From Paracoccaceae bacterium (lineage in GTDB: Bacteria; Pseudomonadota; Alphaproteobacteria; Rhodobacterales; Rhodobacteraceae): a stretch of DNA of 64,000 bases. The notes below the pieces were generated by a model. It was not told the DNA's origin. It saw only the letters and a program-made list of their open reading frames with translations, and made no database searches. Both the position numbers and the translations under genes were made by a program. Each line of letters begins with the position of its first letter. Position 1 is the first letter of the stretch. This document shows positions 54,617 through 64,000 of this stretch, in pieces. Location: positions 62,001-126,000 of the forward strand of contig JAGQRV010000037.1 in NCBI GenBank assembly GCA_020425125.1, given 5' to 3'.

Positions 54617-57393
54617 GTAGTGGCGAGCGTCTGACCGCATGCGGCTGCTGCGAAGGGATCACGCAACTCACGCCGCAGGATCTGTACAACCGACCGGGAC
54701 TCGACGAACTCGTCTACCGCATCGGCACACACGCGCGGTTCAAGCGCTCGATGCTCGCTCAGATCAGCGCGCAGCCGCGGCTGCGCGAGCTGACCACGCG
54801 CCAGGACGACGACATGAGCGTTGCGCTCATGGATTCCTTTGCCGTCGTGCTGGACATCCTGAGCTTCTACCAGGAACGCATCGCCAACGAGGGCTTCCTG
54901 CGCACGGCGGTCGAACGCCGGTCGCTTCTGGAACTGGCGCGGCTCATCGGCTACGAACTCGCCCCCGGCGTGGCGGCCGGCACGTTCCTTGCCTTCATCC
55001 TCGACGACAAGGAAGGCTCGCCCACCGAAATCACCATCGCCAGGGGCACGAAGGCCCAGAGCATTCCGGGGCAGGACGAGCTGCCGCAGACCTTCGAAAC
55101 CTCCGCCGACCTGCTGGCACGGCCGGAATGGAGCAAGCTGAGGCCACGGCTGACGCACACGCAGACCTTCCATTCCCAGACCCGCGTCTTCCATGTCGAA
55201 GGGCTGAACACTGGCCTTGCCAAGGGCGATCCGGTTCTTCTGGTGGCGCCGCCGGGACCTGACACGACGAGCACCGATCAGCAGCTCGTGCCCCTCAAGG
55301 TCGTGAAGATCGAGACCTTCAGCTCTGTCGATCAGAGCACGCAATGGACAAGGCTCACGCTTGACGTGAACCCGCCGGCGTCGGGCCTTGTCGCGAGTTT
55401 CGTGGCGATCCAGCAGGCCGCCGCGATCTTCAGCTACGACCTGCAGCCCTTCACCGGACCGAGCGTGCAGTCCCAGCTTTTCGGGCAGACCTGGGATACC
55501 GGGCTGCTGAACGCCTACACCCAGGTGCAGTCCTGGCCGTCCAGCGCGCTCGGCGACTTTCTGACCCAGAACCGCCACACACCGCCGAGCGAGGAGGCCA
55601 CGGACGGCCTCTACGCGCTGCGGACACGCGCATCGGCCTTCGGACACAACGCACCGCGCTGGCTGACCATGCCCTGGGATTGGCGGGCCAATCCCTACTC
55701 CAACGACTGGGACGGCGAGAGCACGGTCTTCGACAACAACTCCAACACATCGGTGCCGGCCTCGGCGGACATACCGGCGGTCAACGAGACATCGATGGCA
55801 AATCCGCACGCGCCATCGAACACGATCTATCTCGACCGCGAATACAAGGACATTGTCGAGGGCAGCTTCGTGGTCGTGGCCGGGGGCCCCGAAACACAGG
55901 TCTTCACGGTCGGCGGAGTTGAGGCGGAATCGCGCGCCGATTTCGGGCTGAGCCTGCGCGCCAGCAAGCTCACGCTGAACGAGATTACCGACGCTACCCC
56001 GTCCGATGTCGACGACCTGTCCGGCGTGCCGTTCCGCAAGGCCACGATCTTCACGCAAAGTGAGGCGCTCAAGCTCAGCGAGCTTCCGATCGAAGACGAT
56101 GTCGAAGGCGACACGATCGAGCTTGAGGATGTCCACCTCCTTCTCGAACCCGGTCGCCTGATCGTGGTGCGCGGAGAGCGCAGCGACATGCGCGGGGTGA
56201 CGGACAGCGAAGCGGCGACGATCCGGGAGATCCAGCAGGTGAACGGCTATACGCGCCTGATCCTCGCCGAGGACCTGGAACATGCGTACTTGCGGGATAC
56301 CGTGGCCATCTACGCCAACGTGGCGGCGGCAACGCATGGCGAGACGCGGAAACAGATCCTCGGAAGCGGAGACGCGTCGAAGCCGTTCCAGAACTTCAAG
56401 CTGCAGAAATCGCCGCTCACCTATGTGTCCGGGACGTCGGCCGGCGGCGCGGACAGCACTGCCGAGGTCCGCGTCGAGAACGTCCTCTGGCACGAGGCGC
56501 CGGATTTCTATGGGCTCGGCCCGAAGGACCGCCGGTACGTCCTGCGGCGGGACGACAACGGCGAGACATCCATCCAGTTCGGCGACGGGCTCAGAGGCGC
56601 GCGGCTTCCGACAGGGGCCGAGAACGTGGCGGTCACCTACCGGATCGGAATCGGCACGGCCGGGCATCTCGACCGTGACCGCATCACGCTTCTCGCGAGT
56701 CCCCCGCTCGGGGTGCGCGAGGTGACCAATCCGGTCGAGGCGGCCGGCGGCGAAGACCCGGAAAAACGCGACGACGCGCGCGTCAATGCGCCGACCACCG
56801 TCAAGACGCTCGACCGTGTCGTATCGCTGACCGATTTCGAGGATTACGCACGCACCTTCGGCGGCATCGCCAAGGCGCGTGCCGACTGGGTGTGGGACGG
56901 CGCGTGGCGGGTGATCGTCGTCACGGTTTCGGGCGTCGACGGCGACGAGGTTCCCGACACGCTGATCGACAAACTGCGCGACTCCATGGACGCGCGGCGC
57001 GATCCGTTCCAGCCGGTGCAGATCCGGCGCTACAGGCGGCGCTATTTCACTCTCGATGCCGACATCAGGATAGATGCCGACTACGTGGAGGCGGAGGTCC
57101 TGAGCGCCGCCGAGGCCGCGCTTCGCGAAAAGTTCGCGTTCGACGCCCGGCAATTCGCACAGAGCGTGCATCCCAGCGACGTGATCCTGGTGCTCCACGG
57201 GGTCGACGGAATCCTCGGAGTCGATCTCAACATGCTGGCCCCTGTGCCTCCGGTCGCGGGCGACCCGCCCGTCGCCCGGGTCGACGCGCGGCCCGCGGTG
57301 CTCGGCCAGGATGCCGACGGCAAGGACGAGCTGCAGGGCGCGCAGCTTCTGGTCATCACGCCGGAGCCTCTCAGCCTGAAGGAGATGACGTGA
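54613..57393 (+). CDS. Second baseplate J-like wedge protein (Pvc12-like)
   Basis: A 926-residue protein opening with a cysteine cluster (CGCCEG) and carrying VALMDSFAVVLDILSFYQER, RSLLELARLIGYELAPGVAA and the C-terminal VVSLTDFEDYARTFGGIAKA. It is a paralogue of the 827-residue protein, and together they should form the asymmetric wedge dimer (Pvc11/Pvc12). The stop overlaps the GTG start of the next gene. Confidence 0.9.
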   Translation: MSSGERLTACGCCEGITQLTPQDLYNRPGLDELVYRIGTHARFKRSMLAQISAQPRLRELTTRQDDDMSVALMDSFAVVLDILSFYQERIANEGFLRTAVERRSLLELARLIGYELAPGVAAGTFLAFILDDKEGSPTEITIARGTKAQSIPGQDELPQTFETSADLLARPEWSKLRPRLTHTQTFHSQTRVFHVEGLNTGLAKGDPVLLVAPPGPDTTSTDQQLVPLKVVKIETFSSVDQSTQWTRLTLDVNPPASGLVASFVAIQQAAAIFSYDLQPFTGPSVQSQLFGQTWDTGLLNAYTQVQSWPSSALGDFLTQNRHTPPSEEATDGLYALRTRASAFGHNAPRWLTMPWDWRANPYSNDWDGESTVFDNNSNTSVPASADIPAVNETSMANPHAPSNTIYLDREYKDIVEGSFVVVAGGPETQVFTVGGVEAESRADFGLSLRASKLTLNEITDATPSDVDDLSGVPFRKATIFTQSEALKLSELPIEDDVEGDTIELEDVHLLLEPGRLIVVRGERSDMRGVTDSEAATIREIQQVNGYTRLILAEDLEHAYLRDTVAIYANVAAATHGETRKQILGSGDASKPFQNFKLQKSPLTYVSGTSAGGADSTAEVRVENVLWHEAPDFYGLGPKDRRYVLRRDDNGETSIQFGDGLRGARLPTGAENVAVTYRIGIGTAGHLDRDRITLLASPPLGVREVTNPVEAAGGEDPEKRDDARVNAPTTVKTLDRVVSLTDFEDYARTFGGIAKARADWVWDGAWRVIVVTVSGVDGDEVPDTLIDKLRDSMDARRDPFQPVQIRRYRRRYFTLDADIRIDADYVEAEVLSAAEAALREKFAFDARQFAQSVHPSDVILVLHGVDGILGVDLNMLAPVPPVAGDPPVARVDARPAVLGQDADGKDELQGAQLLVITPEPLSLKEMT

Positions 57394-59441
57394 GCTACTA
57401 CGATCAAGAGCATCTCTACGATCTGCTACCTGCGGTCTACCGCGTCCGCGATGCCGGGCTCGGCTATCCGCTGCGTGACCTCATCGGCATCCTGGCCACA
57501 GAAGCCCAGGGCATGGAGCGCGACATCGCGCGACTCTACGACAACTGGTTCATCGAGACCTGCGACGAGTGGGTCGTCCCCTATATCGGCGATGTAATCG
57601 GCGTCCGGGACATCCATATCGGACGCCACGCCCGCTACAGCCGCCGGACGGAAGTGGCCAACACCATCGGCTATCGCCGCCGGAAAGGCACGGCGGCCGT
57701 ACTGGAGCAATTGGCGCGCGACGTGACGGGCTGGCCCGCGCGCGTCGTCGAGTATTTCGAACTCCTCAACACGACCCAGTACATCGTCAACCACGTCCGT
57801 CCGCATAGCCTGCAGTCGCCGGACCTGCGGCAGGTCGATGCATTGGAGCTGCTCGACGGGCCGTTCGACAGCATCGCCCACACCGGCGAGGTCCGTCGGA
57901 TCGCGCCGCAACTCGGCAAATACAACGTACCGAATGTGGGACTGCATGTCTGGCGGTTGACAGCATATCCGCTGCTGGCGGCCGATGCGCGCGAGGTCCC
58001 CGATGGCACCGGGCTGCACTACACGTTCAGTTCCCTCGGCAACGACACGGCGCTCTTCAACCAGCCGCGCACCGAAGTCGGCCCCGCCCATATCGCCGAG
58101 GAGATCAACGTGCCGCAGCCGCTCCGCCGGCGCCGCGTGCATGCCGCGAAAGAAGCGTACTACGGTCCGGGGCTGAGCCTGCTCGTCGCACGCGACGGCA
58201 TCGACATTCCGCCGGAGGACATCGTGATCTGCAATCTCGACGGCTGGCTCCACGCGCCCGGTGCCGGCGAGGTGGCGATCGACCCGGCGCTCGGCCGCCT
58301 CGCCTTCCCGCCAGGCGAGGGGCCGACCGAAAGCGCGCGCGTGAGCTACAGCTACGGATTCACCGACGATATCGGCGGCGGTTCCTACGAACGTGCGGAC
58401 GATCTGAGCGACATCGCGGGACAGACCGTCCTCGATGTCGGCGAAGGTCGGACGTTTGCCACGATCGGCGATGCCCTGACGCACTGGAGCGCGATCTCGC
58501 AGCCATCCGCCGTGATCGTCATCCACGACAGCCACACCTATGCGGAGACGATCACGGCCACGATCCCCGACAACGTCCGGCTGGAAATCCGGGCGGCGAA
58601 CGAGGCGCGCCCGACCCTTCTGCTCGGCGGGGAGATGCACATCACCGGCGGCGAAGGCAGCGCCTTCGAACTGAACGGCCTTCTGGTGGCCAATCATCCG
58701 CTGCGCGTCGACGGCGAGACGAACCGGCTCAGTCTGCGCCACACGACCTTCGTGCCCGGCCGCGAATTGCAGGTCGACGGAACGCCCGTTCAGCCGGGGC
58801 AGCCGAGCCTGATCCTGGACAGCGACCAGCTCGAGGCCACAATCCTACGCTGCATCACCGGACCAATCCTGAGCGACGAGAATGCCCAGGTCGGCATGGC
58901 CGATTGCGTGATCGATGCCGGCGCGCGCGACTCTGCCGCCTTTGCCGATCTGAGCGGAGCGGGCTACGGTGCGCCGCTCGTCATCCGCCACGCGACCGTG
59001 ATCGGCACGATCCGCACGCGGATCCTGAGCCTCGGCGACAGCTCGCTGTTCCTCGGGACCGTCACGGCCGAACGCCGCCAGCAGGGCTGCATGCGCTACA
59101 GCTTCGTGCCGGTGGCAAGCCGGGTGCCGCGGCGCTACCGGTGCCAGCCCGTGGTGCCGGAAGGCTCGACCCCAGCCCAGGCCGTGATGGCGCAGCGCCG
59201 TGTCGAGCCGCGCTTCACCTCCCTGCGTTACGGCGATCCGCGCTACTGCCAGCTTCACTGGCGTTCGCGGCGGGAAATCCTGCGCGGCGCCGAGGACGAG
59301 TCGGAGATGGGGGTGTTTTCGGGCACGCAGCAGCCGCAGCGGACGGATGCGCTCAGAACCCGGCTGGACGAATACCTGCCCGTAGGGCTGGAAGCCGGCA
59401 TTCTTTACGCCCGCCTGCGGCTGGAAACCGGGACGGTCTAG
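57390..59441 (+). CDS. Tail protein I-like baseplate/fibre adaptor with beta-helix
   Basis: A 683-residue protein with a GTG start at 57390. The N-terminal 270 residues resemble the phage tail protein I family of eCIS (HLYDLLPAVYRVRDAGLGYP, RRTEVANTIGYRRRKGTAAV). From about 350 on, beta-helix-like repeats follow (DVGEGRTFATIGDALTHWSA). The C terminus ends in a compact Arg-rich domain. It probably connects the wedge to a surface-exposed or fibre element. Confidence 0.8.
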   Translation: MSYYDQEHLYDLLPAVYRVRDAGLGYPLRDLIGILATEAQGMERDIARLYDNWFIETCDEWVVPYIGDVIGVRDIHIGRHARYSRRTEVANTIGYRRRKGTAAVLEQLARDVTGWPARVVEYFELLNTTQYIVNHVRPHSLQSPDLRQVDALELLDGPFDSIAHTGEVRRIAPQLGKYNVPNVGLHVWRLTAYPLLAADAREVPDGTGLHYTFSSLGNDTALFNQPRTEVGPAHIAEEINVPQPLRRRRVHAAKEAYYGPGLSLLVARDGIDIPPEDIVICNLDGWLHAPGAGEVAIDPALGRLAFPPGEGPTESARVSYSYGFTDDIGGGSYERADDLSDIAGQTVLDVGEGRTFATIGDALTHWSAISQPSAVIVIHDSHTYAETITATIPDNVRLEIRAANEARPTLLLGGEMHITGGEGSAFELNGLLVANHPLRVDGETNRLSLRHTTFVPGRELQVDGTPVQPGQPSLILDSDQLEATILRCITGPILSDENAQVGMADCVIDAGARDSAAFADLSGAGYGAPLVIRHATVIGTIRTRILSLGDSSLFLGTVTAERRQQGCMRYSFVPVASRVPRRYRCQPVVPEGSTPAQAVMAQRRVEPRFTSLRYGDPRYCQLHWRSRREILRGAEDESEMGVFSGTQQPQRTDALRTRLDEYLPVGLEAGILYARLRLETGTV

Positions 59442-59453
59442 AGGAGCAAGACG

Positions 59454-62400
59454 ATGAAAGGTGATTTCTCACGGCTGACCTGGAACCCGGCGAAGCGCTA
59501 CGACAGTGTGCGCATGCAGCAGGGACGGGTGCAACTCGACGCCGACTGGAACGAACAGGTCGATATCGATACGCATCTCCGGGAACAGGCGCTCGCCGAC
59601 CTGATCGGCCGGTGCTGCACACCGGAAGGTGCCGCCGGCTTCGAGATCGCGACGGCGGGCAGCGATCTCTCGATCTCGGAAGGCCGGCTCTATGTCGACG
59701 GCATCCTCTGCGAACAGCTCGACCCGGCGCTGAGCTATCTGGCCCAGCCCGACTATCCGGGCACGGCGCTTCCGGAGGGGGCCGGGACCTTCCTCGTCTA
59801 TCTCGACGTCTGGAAATGGCATGTCACCGCGCTTGAGGATCCGGGCATCCTCGAGACAGCACTCGGCGGACGCGACACGACGACCCGGCTGAAGACGGTC
59901 TGCCAGGTCCGGCTGCAGCAAGTGGAGGATGGCTCCGAGTGCCGCGATGTCAGCGTCGATGTGCCGGACCATGCCGGCCTCGCCGCGCGGTCCCAACCGG
60001 AGGACGATCCCGACAGCGTGTGCATCGTGCCGGCCAGCGCGGGCTATACGCGGCTGGAAAACTACCTCTATCGCATCGAGGTGCACGAGGGCGGCCAGCT
60101 CGGCGTCGACACGCCCAGCTTCAAATGGTCCCGCAACAATGCCAGCATCGTGACGGAATGGCTCGGCCAGGAGGTGACGAACCCGAACCGCCTTATGGTG
60201 CGCAGCACCGGTCGGGACGAGCTTCTGGGGTTCCACGACGCCCGCTGGGTGGAACTGACCGATGACGACCGCGAACTCCGCGGCGAATCCGGGCTGCTGG
60301 TGGAGGTGCTTTTCGTCGAGGATGACGTGATCGAGATCGATCCCGGCGCGTTCACCATCGACATCGCGGATTTCGGCACGCACCCAAAGGTCCGCCGCTG
60401 GGACATGGATACCGATACCGGCGCCATCCCGATCGAGATCGCGGCGGACAATGACGGCTATCTGCGGATCGAGTCCGGCGTCGAGATCCTGTTCGAAGCC
60501 GGCGAATTCGTGGCCGGCAGGTACTGGCTCATCCCGGCGCGCGCCTTCATCGGCGAATTCCAGGGCGACATCGAATGGCCCGTCGATCCCGCGACAAGCC
60601 TGCCGGAAGTCCAGCCGCCTCACGGCGTGGCCCACCATTACTGCAAGCTCGCGCTGGTCAGCTTCGACGGCACCGCGTTCACCTTCGAGGAAGACTGCCG
60701 CCACAGCTTCAACGGCCTCTGCGCGCTTGAGGAAGGCTGCTGCACCGTCGTCGTCGAACCCGGAGAGAACATCCAGGAGGCAATCGACTCCCTGCCCCCG
60801 GAAGGCGGCTGCGTCTGCCTGAAAAGCGGCGAGCATCGAATCGACGAGACCATCCGCATCGACCGCAGCGACGTGGTGCTGAAGGGCGAAAGCGCCGGTG
60901 CCAGAGTGACAGGCAACGTGCTGCCACTGCTCGAGATCGGCGTTCTCGCGCCGCGCGCACAGCGGATCGACGTGGACCAGATCCGCTTCGAGGCCGATGT
61001 CGAGGTCGAGATCGTTGCCGAACCGGCAGTGATCGCACTCAGGTCCTGCGACGCCGTCCGTCTGCGCCGCCTCGGCATGCGCAGCGAGACCGACGGGATC
61101 TCCGGGGTGACGATCTGGGACACCGACGACATCGGGATCGAGCGGTGCCGGATCGAGGCTCGCGCGAACGGGATCTGGGTGACAGAGGATTCCTTCCGGC
61201 TCAGGGCCGCGGAGAACCGGATCGAAGCCCCGAGCGATGCCAATGGCGGGGATGGCGGACTCGTGGGGATCTTTGCGGAGATGGCCTTTTCGCCCTGCAC
61301 GATCATTAGCAACGAGATCTCGGGCTTTGCCGTCGGCGTCGCACTGACGCGCGACCCGTTCGGCGGCCCCGGTATCTCCAGCGCGCATGGTTCGCTAGTC
61401 TTTCGCAACCGGATCCTGCGCGGTCTTGCGGCGACAACAGACGACGCCGCGCGGCTCTTCGGGATCGACGTGGCGGCGTCGGACTGCCGGATCGCGGAAA
61501 ATCAGATCGAGTTCGCGTCGGCGCTTTATGGCGGCATCAGGTCGACGGGATCCCGCAACGTTCTTGCCGACAACCGGATCGTCAGCGGCTTTGGCGACGC
61601 ACAAAGCACGGAACAGCCCGTGGGCATCCTCGTTGGCGACGCGGCAGCGGGACCGGTGAGCGAAACCCGCGTTCAGGCCAACCGGCTGGACGGGTTGCAG
61701 GATGGCATCGTCGTCCGCAACGCCGCGCGTATCGTCGTCGCAGGGAACGACATCGGCGCGCCCAGCGGAGAGGTGCGCACCGGCATCCTGTTCGACGCCG
61801 TCAGCGAAAGCCGCGCCGAAGGCAACCGGATCAGCGATGCCCGGACCGCGGTCAACTTCGTCGACGGAAGCGGCAACAGGATCGGCGGAAACGAGGTGTC
61901 CCGCGGCGGCGTCGGTCTGCTCGTGGACTCGGATGACTGGATCGAGATCGACGGCAACCGGCTGCGGGAGACCGGCCAGGTGCCGATCCAGATCGGGTTC
62001 TGGCAAGGCACCGCGCGGCTGCACCACAACCGGTGCGAATACTGCGGCCATGGGCTGCCACAGCTGACGGCGGCCGTCTTCGCCTATGTCGGGCTGGGCG
62101 AACTGCAGATCGAGCACTGCGAGCTGCACCATACCGGCGTGTCGCCCGAAGACGGCAGCGTGGCTCAGGCGATCTTCGGCGTGCTGGGACTCCTGATCCT
62201 CCAGGCGAGTCTGCAGAGCAACAACATCGCCGCCGCCGTGGGCGATGCGGGGGCCAATGCGCTGCAAGGGCAGCACCGCGCCGTCTATCTGCTGGGCTTC
62301 ATGGACCTGCAGATCTCGGATCTGGTCGATCTCGGCTTCCCCGCACAATTGCTGGACAACCGCTTTACCGGGCTCGGCGATTTCCCTGTGGTCGAGATCG

Positions 62401-62681
62401 CCGGCTTTCCGGTGAACGATGTCTTCAACATGCGCTTCAACCGCGTCCAGTACAGCGACAATTTCTGCTGGCACCTGAACAGGCAAACACAAACCGGTGC
62501 ATCGGTCGTCATCGCTTCGGCCACCGCTTCGGCGATGGGCAATCACTTCAAGTGGCTCCAGCGGATCACGCCCATCGACTTCGGAGCGACCAATGCGCTT
62601 TACATGGGAAACGCCGCAGACGGCGTTTTCGCCCAGGGAACAAGCATCCTGCCTTCGCCGCAGAATGCGTTCAATCGATAG
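59454..62681 (+). CDS. DUF6519-type protein with right-handed parallel beta-helix
   Basis: A 1075-residue protein. The start KGDFSRLTWNPAKRYDSVRM and QQGRVQLDADWNEQVDIDTH are the DUF6519 pattern. From about 430 to 1050 there are repeated NosD/pectate-lyase-like rungs (RDPFGG, ENQIEFASALYGGI, GNDIGAPSGEVRTGILFDAV, GNRIGGNEVSRGGVGLLVDS). It could be a tailspike-like host-recognition or anchoring component. AGGAGC lies before the ATG. No lyase active-site claim is made. Confidence 0.82.
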   Translation: MKGDFSRLTWNPAKRYDSVRMQQGRVQLDADWNEQVDIDTHLREQALADLIGRCCTPEGAAGFEIATAGSDLSISEGRLYVDGILCEQLDPALSYLAQPDYPGTALPEGAGTFLVYLDVWKWHVTALEDPGILETALGGRDTTTRLKTVCQVRLQQVEDGSECRDVSVDVPDHAGLAARSQPEDDPDSVCIVPASAGYTRLENYLYRIEVHEGGQLGVDTPSFKWSRNNASIVTEWLGQEVTNPNRLMVRSTGRDELLGFHDARWVELTDDDRELRGESGLLVEVLFVEDDVIEIDPGAFTIDIADFGTHPKVRRWDMDTDTGAIPIEIAADNDGYLRIESGVEILFEAGEFVAGRYWLIPARAFIGEFQGDIEWPVDPATSLPEVQPPHGVAHHYCKLALVSFDGTAFTFEEDCRHSFNGLCALEEGCCTVVVEPGENIQEAIDSLPPEGGCVCLKSGEHRIDETIRIDRSDVVLKGESAGARVTGNVLPLLEIGVLAPRAQRIDVDQIRFEADVEVEIVAEPAVIALRSCDAVRLRRLGMRSETDGISGVTIWDTDDIGIERCRIEARANGIWVTEDSFRLRAAENRIEAPSDANGGDGGLVGIFAEMAFSPCTIISNEISGFAVGVALTRDPFGGPGISSAHGSLVFRNRILRGLAATTDDAARLFGIDVAASDCRIAENQIEFASALYGGIRSTGSRNVLADNRIVSGFGDAQSTEQPVGILVGDAAAGPVSETRVQANRLDGLQDGIVVRNAARIVVAGNDIGAPSGEVRTGILFDAVSESRAEGNRISDARTAVNFVDGSGNRIGGNEVSRGGVGLLVDSDDWIEIDGNRLRETGQVPIQIGFWQGTARLHHNRCEYCGHGLPQLTAAVFAYVGLGELQIEHCELHHTGVSPEDGSVAQAIFGVLGLLILQASLQSNNIAAAVGDAGANALQGQHRAVYLLGFMDLQISDLVDLGFPAQLLDNRFTGLGDFPVVEIAGFPVNDVFNMRFNRVQYSDNFCWHLNRQTQTGASVVIASATASAMGNHFKWLQRITPIDFGATNALYMGNAADGVFAQGTSILPSPQNAFNR

Positions 62682-62710
62682 CGGACAGCCCGCGGAAGGA
62701 GGGTCCGGAC

Positions 62711-63223
62711 ATGGCTGGAATGACAGTATCGGAACTGATCAAGCGGCAGGACGAAGCGCGTGAACTGGTCACCGAGTCGCTGAAAAAAGTCGCCGTCGGC
62801 AAGGCGGCCGATCCGGCAGAGGCGATCGCGCGGCTGGATCTGATGATCGCCGGGCAAAAAGCGCAGGTCGCGGCGGCAAGGGAAGCGCAGGCCGAAGCCA
62901 GCCGCCGCTTCGACGCCGAGATCAAGGCGCGCGAGGACCGGATCGTCGAGCTTGAGCGGCAGGTCGAGCAGTTCAAGGACGGCAGCAGCAAGAGCCAGAA
63001 GCCCACCACCCCGGGGAGCTTCACAGGCGGATCCGGCAACCTGCTCCTGAAGCAGATCGGCGGTATCGGCCCGAAGACGGAGAGCCGGCTTGCGGCAGGC
63101 GGGATCACCGACATCGCGATCCTGAGCCGGACCTCGGAGGACAGGGTGGCCCAGTTGCTGGGAATCACCCCGGACAAGGCGGCCGAGTACGTGAAGGAGG
63201 CGAAGCGCCTGACGCGCGGGTAG
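62711..63223 (+). CDS. Coiled-coil protein with C-terminal helix-hairpin-helix
   Basis: A 170-residue protein. Residues 45-95 form a likely coiled coil (REAQAEASRRFDAEIKARED), a Ser/Thr/Pro/Gly linker follows, and the end (LLKQIGGIGPKTESRLAAGG, then VAQLLGITPDKAAEYVKEAK) is a helix-hairpin-helix of the DUF4332-like kind. AAGGAGGG precedes the ATG. Role in the particle unknown. Confidence 0.75.
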   Translation: MAGMTVSELIKRQDEARELVTESLKKVAVGKAADPAEAIARLDLMIAGQKAQVAAAREAQAEASRRFDAEIKAREDRIVELERQVEQFKDGSSKSQKPTTPGSFTGGSGNLLLKQIGGIGPKTESRLAAGGITDIAILSRTSEDRVAQLLGITPDKAAEYVKEAKRLTRG

Positions 63224-63241
63224 CCCTGGGAGGGGCCGAAG

Positions 63242-64000
63242 ATGACCGATACGGCGTCCCCAGATCCCGGCGGGAAATCTGCCGGAGGCCGCACCCGGCA
63301 CGCCGTGCCGGCCCCGAAGCAGGCGCCGCCCGTACCGGTCCTGAACCTCGCTGCGCCACCGGCCGCGGCTCTGGCTCCGGGATCTGTGGCGATGCCGGAC
63401 GACTTGCGCGCGCGGATGGAGAGCGGCTTTTCCGCGAGTTTCGCCGACGTGCGGATCTTTCCGGACTCGGTACAGGCAAGGGGCGTCGGAGCGCGTGCCT
63501 TCGTGGCCGGGTCCGATATCCACGTCGCGCCGGGCCAGTGGCGCCCCGAAGCACCGGCCGGTCGCGCATTGCTGGCCCATGAACTGGCACATGTTCTGCA
63601 GCAGCGCACCGGACGGGTCAGGCCGACGGGCGAGACGGGCGGACAGAAGCTGAACGCCGAAGCCCGGCTGGAGCACGACGCCGAGGCGCATGCGGCCCGC
63701 GCCTTGCGGAATGCTGGCACGCAACCTCCAGCGGCGGCCGGCACGTATCCCGCCGCGCCGCGAATTGTGGCGGCTGCCTGCATTCAGCGAAGTCCCGAGG
63801 ACCCGTTCCACGCCTCTCTGCTGGATGCCTACAGCCGCGAAACCGGTACCCCCCGCGACCAGGCCGCAGTGCAAAGTGCCGGCTACACGGCCTGGCTGAC
63901 GGTATCGAGCCTGAACCGGCTTTCGGTCAGCGCACTTCTGGCCCGGCTCGCACGCATGCAGCTGGACGGAACGCTGAGCCAGCTCAGATCCGATGCCAGC
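63242..64000 (+). CDS. DUF4157 (eCIS core) protein, runs off window end
   Basis: 253 codons from an ATG at 63242 stay open to the last base. A Pro/Ala-rich leader (residues 1-50) precedes the DUF4157 domain ([34 protein letters not shown]) with the HExxH motif in [12 protein letters not shown] (His113-His117). DUF4157 proteins are strongly linked to eCIS loci and are often cargo or toxins with a variable C terminus. The effector part, if any, lies beyond the window. Confidence 0.85.
   Translation, partial: MTDTASPDPGGKSAGGRTRHAVPAPKQAPPVPVLNLAAPPAAALAPGSVAMPDDLRARMESGFSASFADVRIFPDSVQARGVGARAFVAGSDIHVAPGQWRPEAPAGRALLAHELAHVLQQRTGRVRPTGETGGQKLNAEARLEHDAEAHAARALRNAGTQPPAAAGTYPAAPRIVAAACIQRSPEDPFHASLLDAYSRETGTPRDQAAVQSAGYTAWLTVSSLNRLSVSALLARLARMQLDGTLSQLRSDAS

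Noticed and set aside
54571..57198. Open frame of 875 codons on the minus strand
   Set aside because: It is antisense to the 926-residue wedge protein; the composition (Arg/His/Asp/Gly-rich) is that of a shadow frame.
59469..61388. Open frame of 639 codons on the minus strand
   Set aside because: It is antisense to the DUF6519/beta-helix gene and has no recognisable features.
40673..64000. Prophage or type VI secretion system
   Set aside because: No capsid, terminase, portal, integrase or lysis genes and no TssJ, TssL or TssM; the ATPase, DUF4255 and DUF4157 set fits an eCIS.

Overview
The base composition (GC-rich, strong third-position GC bias), the IclR/bhcABCD module, DctABD and the spacing of genes point to an alphaproteobacterium, most likely a Rhodobacterales/Paracoccus-like organism. 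This placement is inferred from gene content only. No rRNA, tRNA, CRISPR array, complete insertion sequence or origin was seen.

Layout. (1) Positions 1-9040, minus strand: a nine-gene unit of the PQQ-dependent alcohol dehydrogenase type. In transcription order it holds cytochrome c, quinoprotein alcohol dehydrogenase, a MoxJ-like binding protein, a LivJ-like binding protein, a YVTN beta-propeller, an unknown exported protein, an ABC ATPase, an ABC-2 permease and a CoA ligase (cut by the window edge). Divergent to it are aldA and a GntR regulator (9310-11556). The 12-bp palindrome TCTGAATTCAGA occurs in front of the cytochrome gene and of the CoA ligase, and a related site lies towards aldA. 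(2) 11866-19190: an MscS channel, an orphan TAXI binding protein, and dctDB divergent from dctA. Between dctB and dctA lie two DctD-type activator sites and a sigma-54 promoter. (3) 19276-30398: the beta-hydroxyaspartate cycle (bhcR divergent from bhcABCD), then glycolate oxidase glcDEF, a ureohydrolase and a sulfite-oxidase-like protein. (4) 30494-32389: minCDE. (5) 33013-38570: a papain-like protease, a metF/MetV-like pair and two decayed genes. (6) 38951-64000: two atypical receiver proteins, divergently arranged, and then an extracellular contractile injection system (eCIS). The eCIS is a tightly packed run of about 20 genes: sheath, tube, baseplate, hub, spike, PAAR-like tip, AAA+ ATPase, DUF4255 protein, two beta-helix proteins and a DUF4157 protein that leaves the window.

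How it fits together. Regions 1 and 3 form a connected route: periplasmic oxidation of a short alcohol or diol, aldehyde oxidation by AldA (lactaldehyde/glycolaldehyde type), glycolate to glyoxylate by GlcDEF, and glyoxylate to oxaloacetate by BhcABCD. Ethylene glycol is the substrate that would use every step; this is an inference. DctA would import C4-dicarboxylates. Region 6 is the most unusual part: a compact eCIS with one sheath and one tube gene, hub and spike on separate genes, and two beta-helix proteins where other systems carry fibres.
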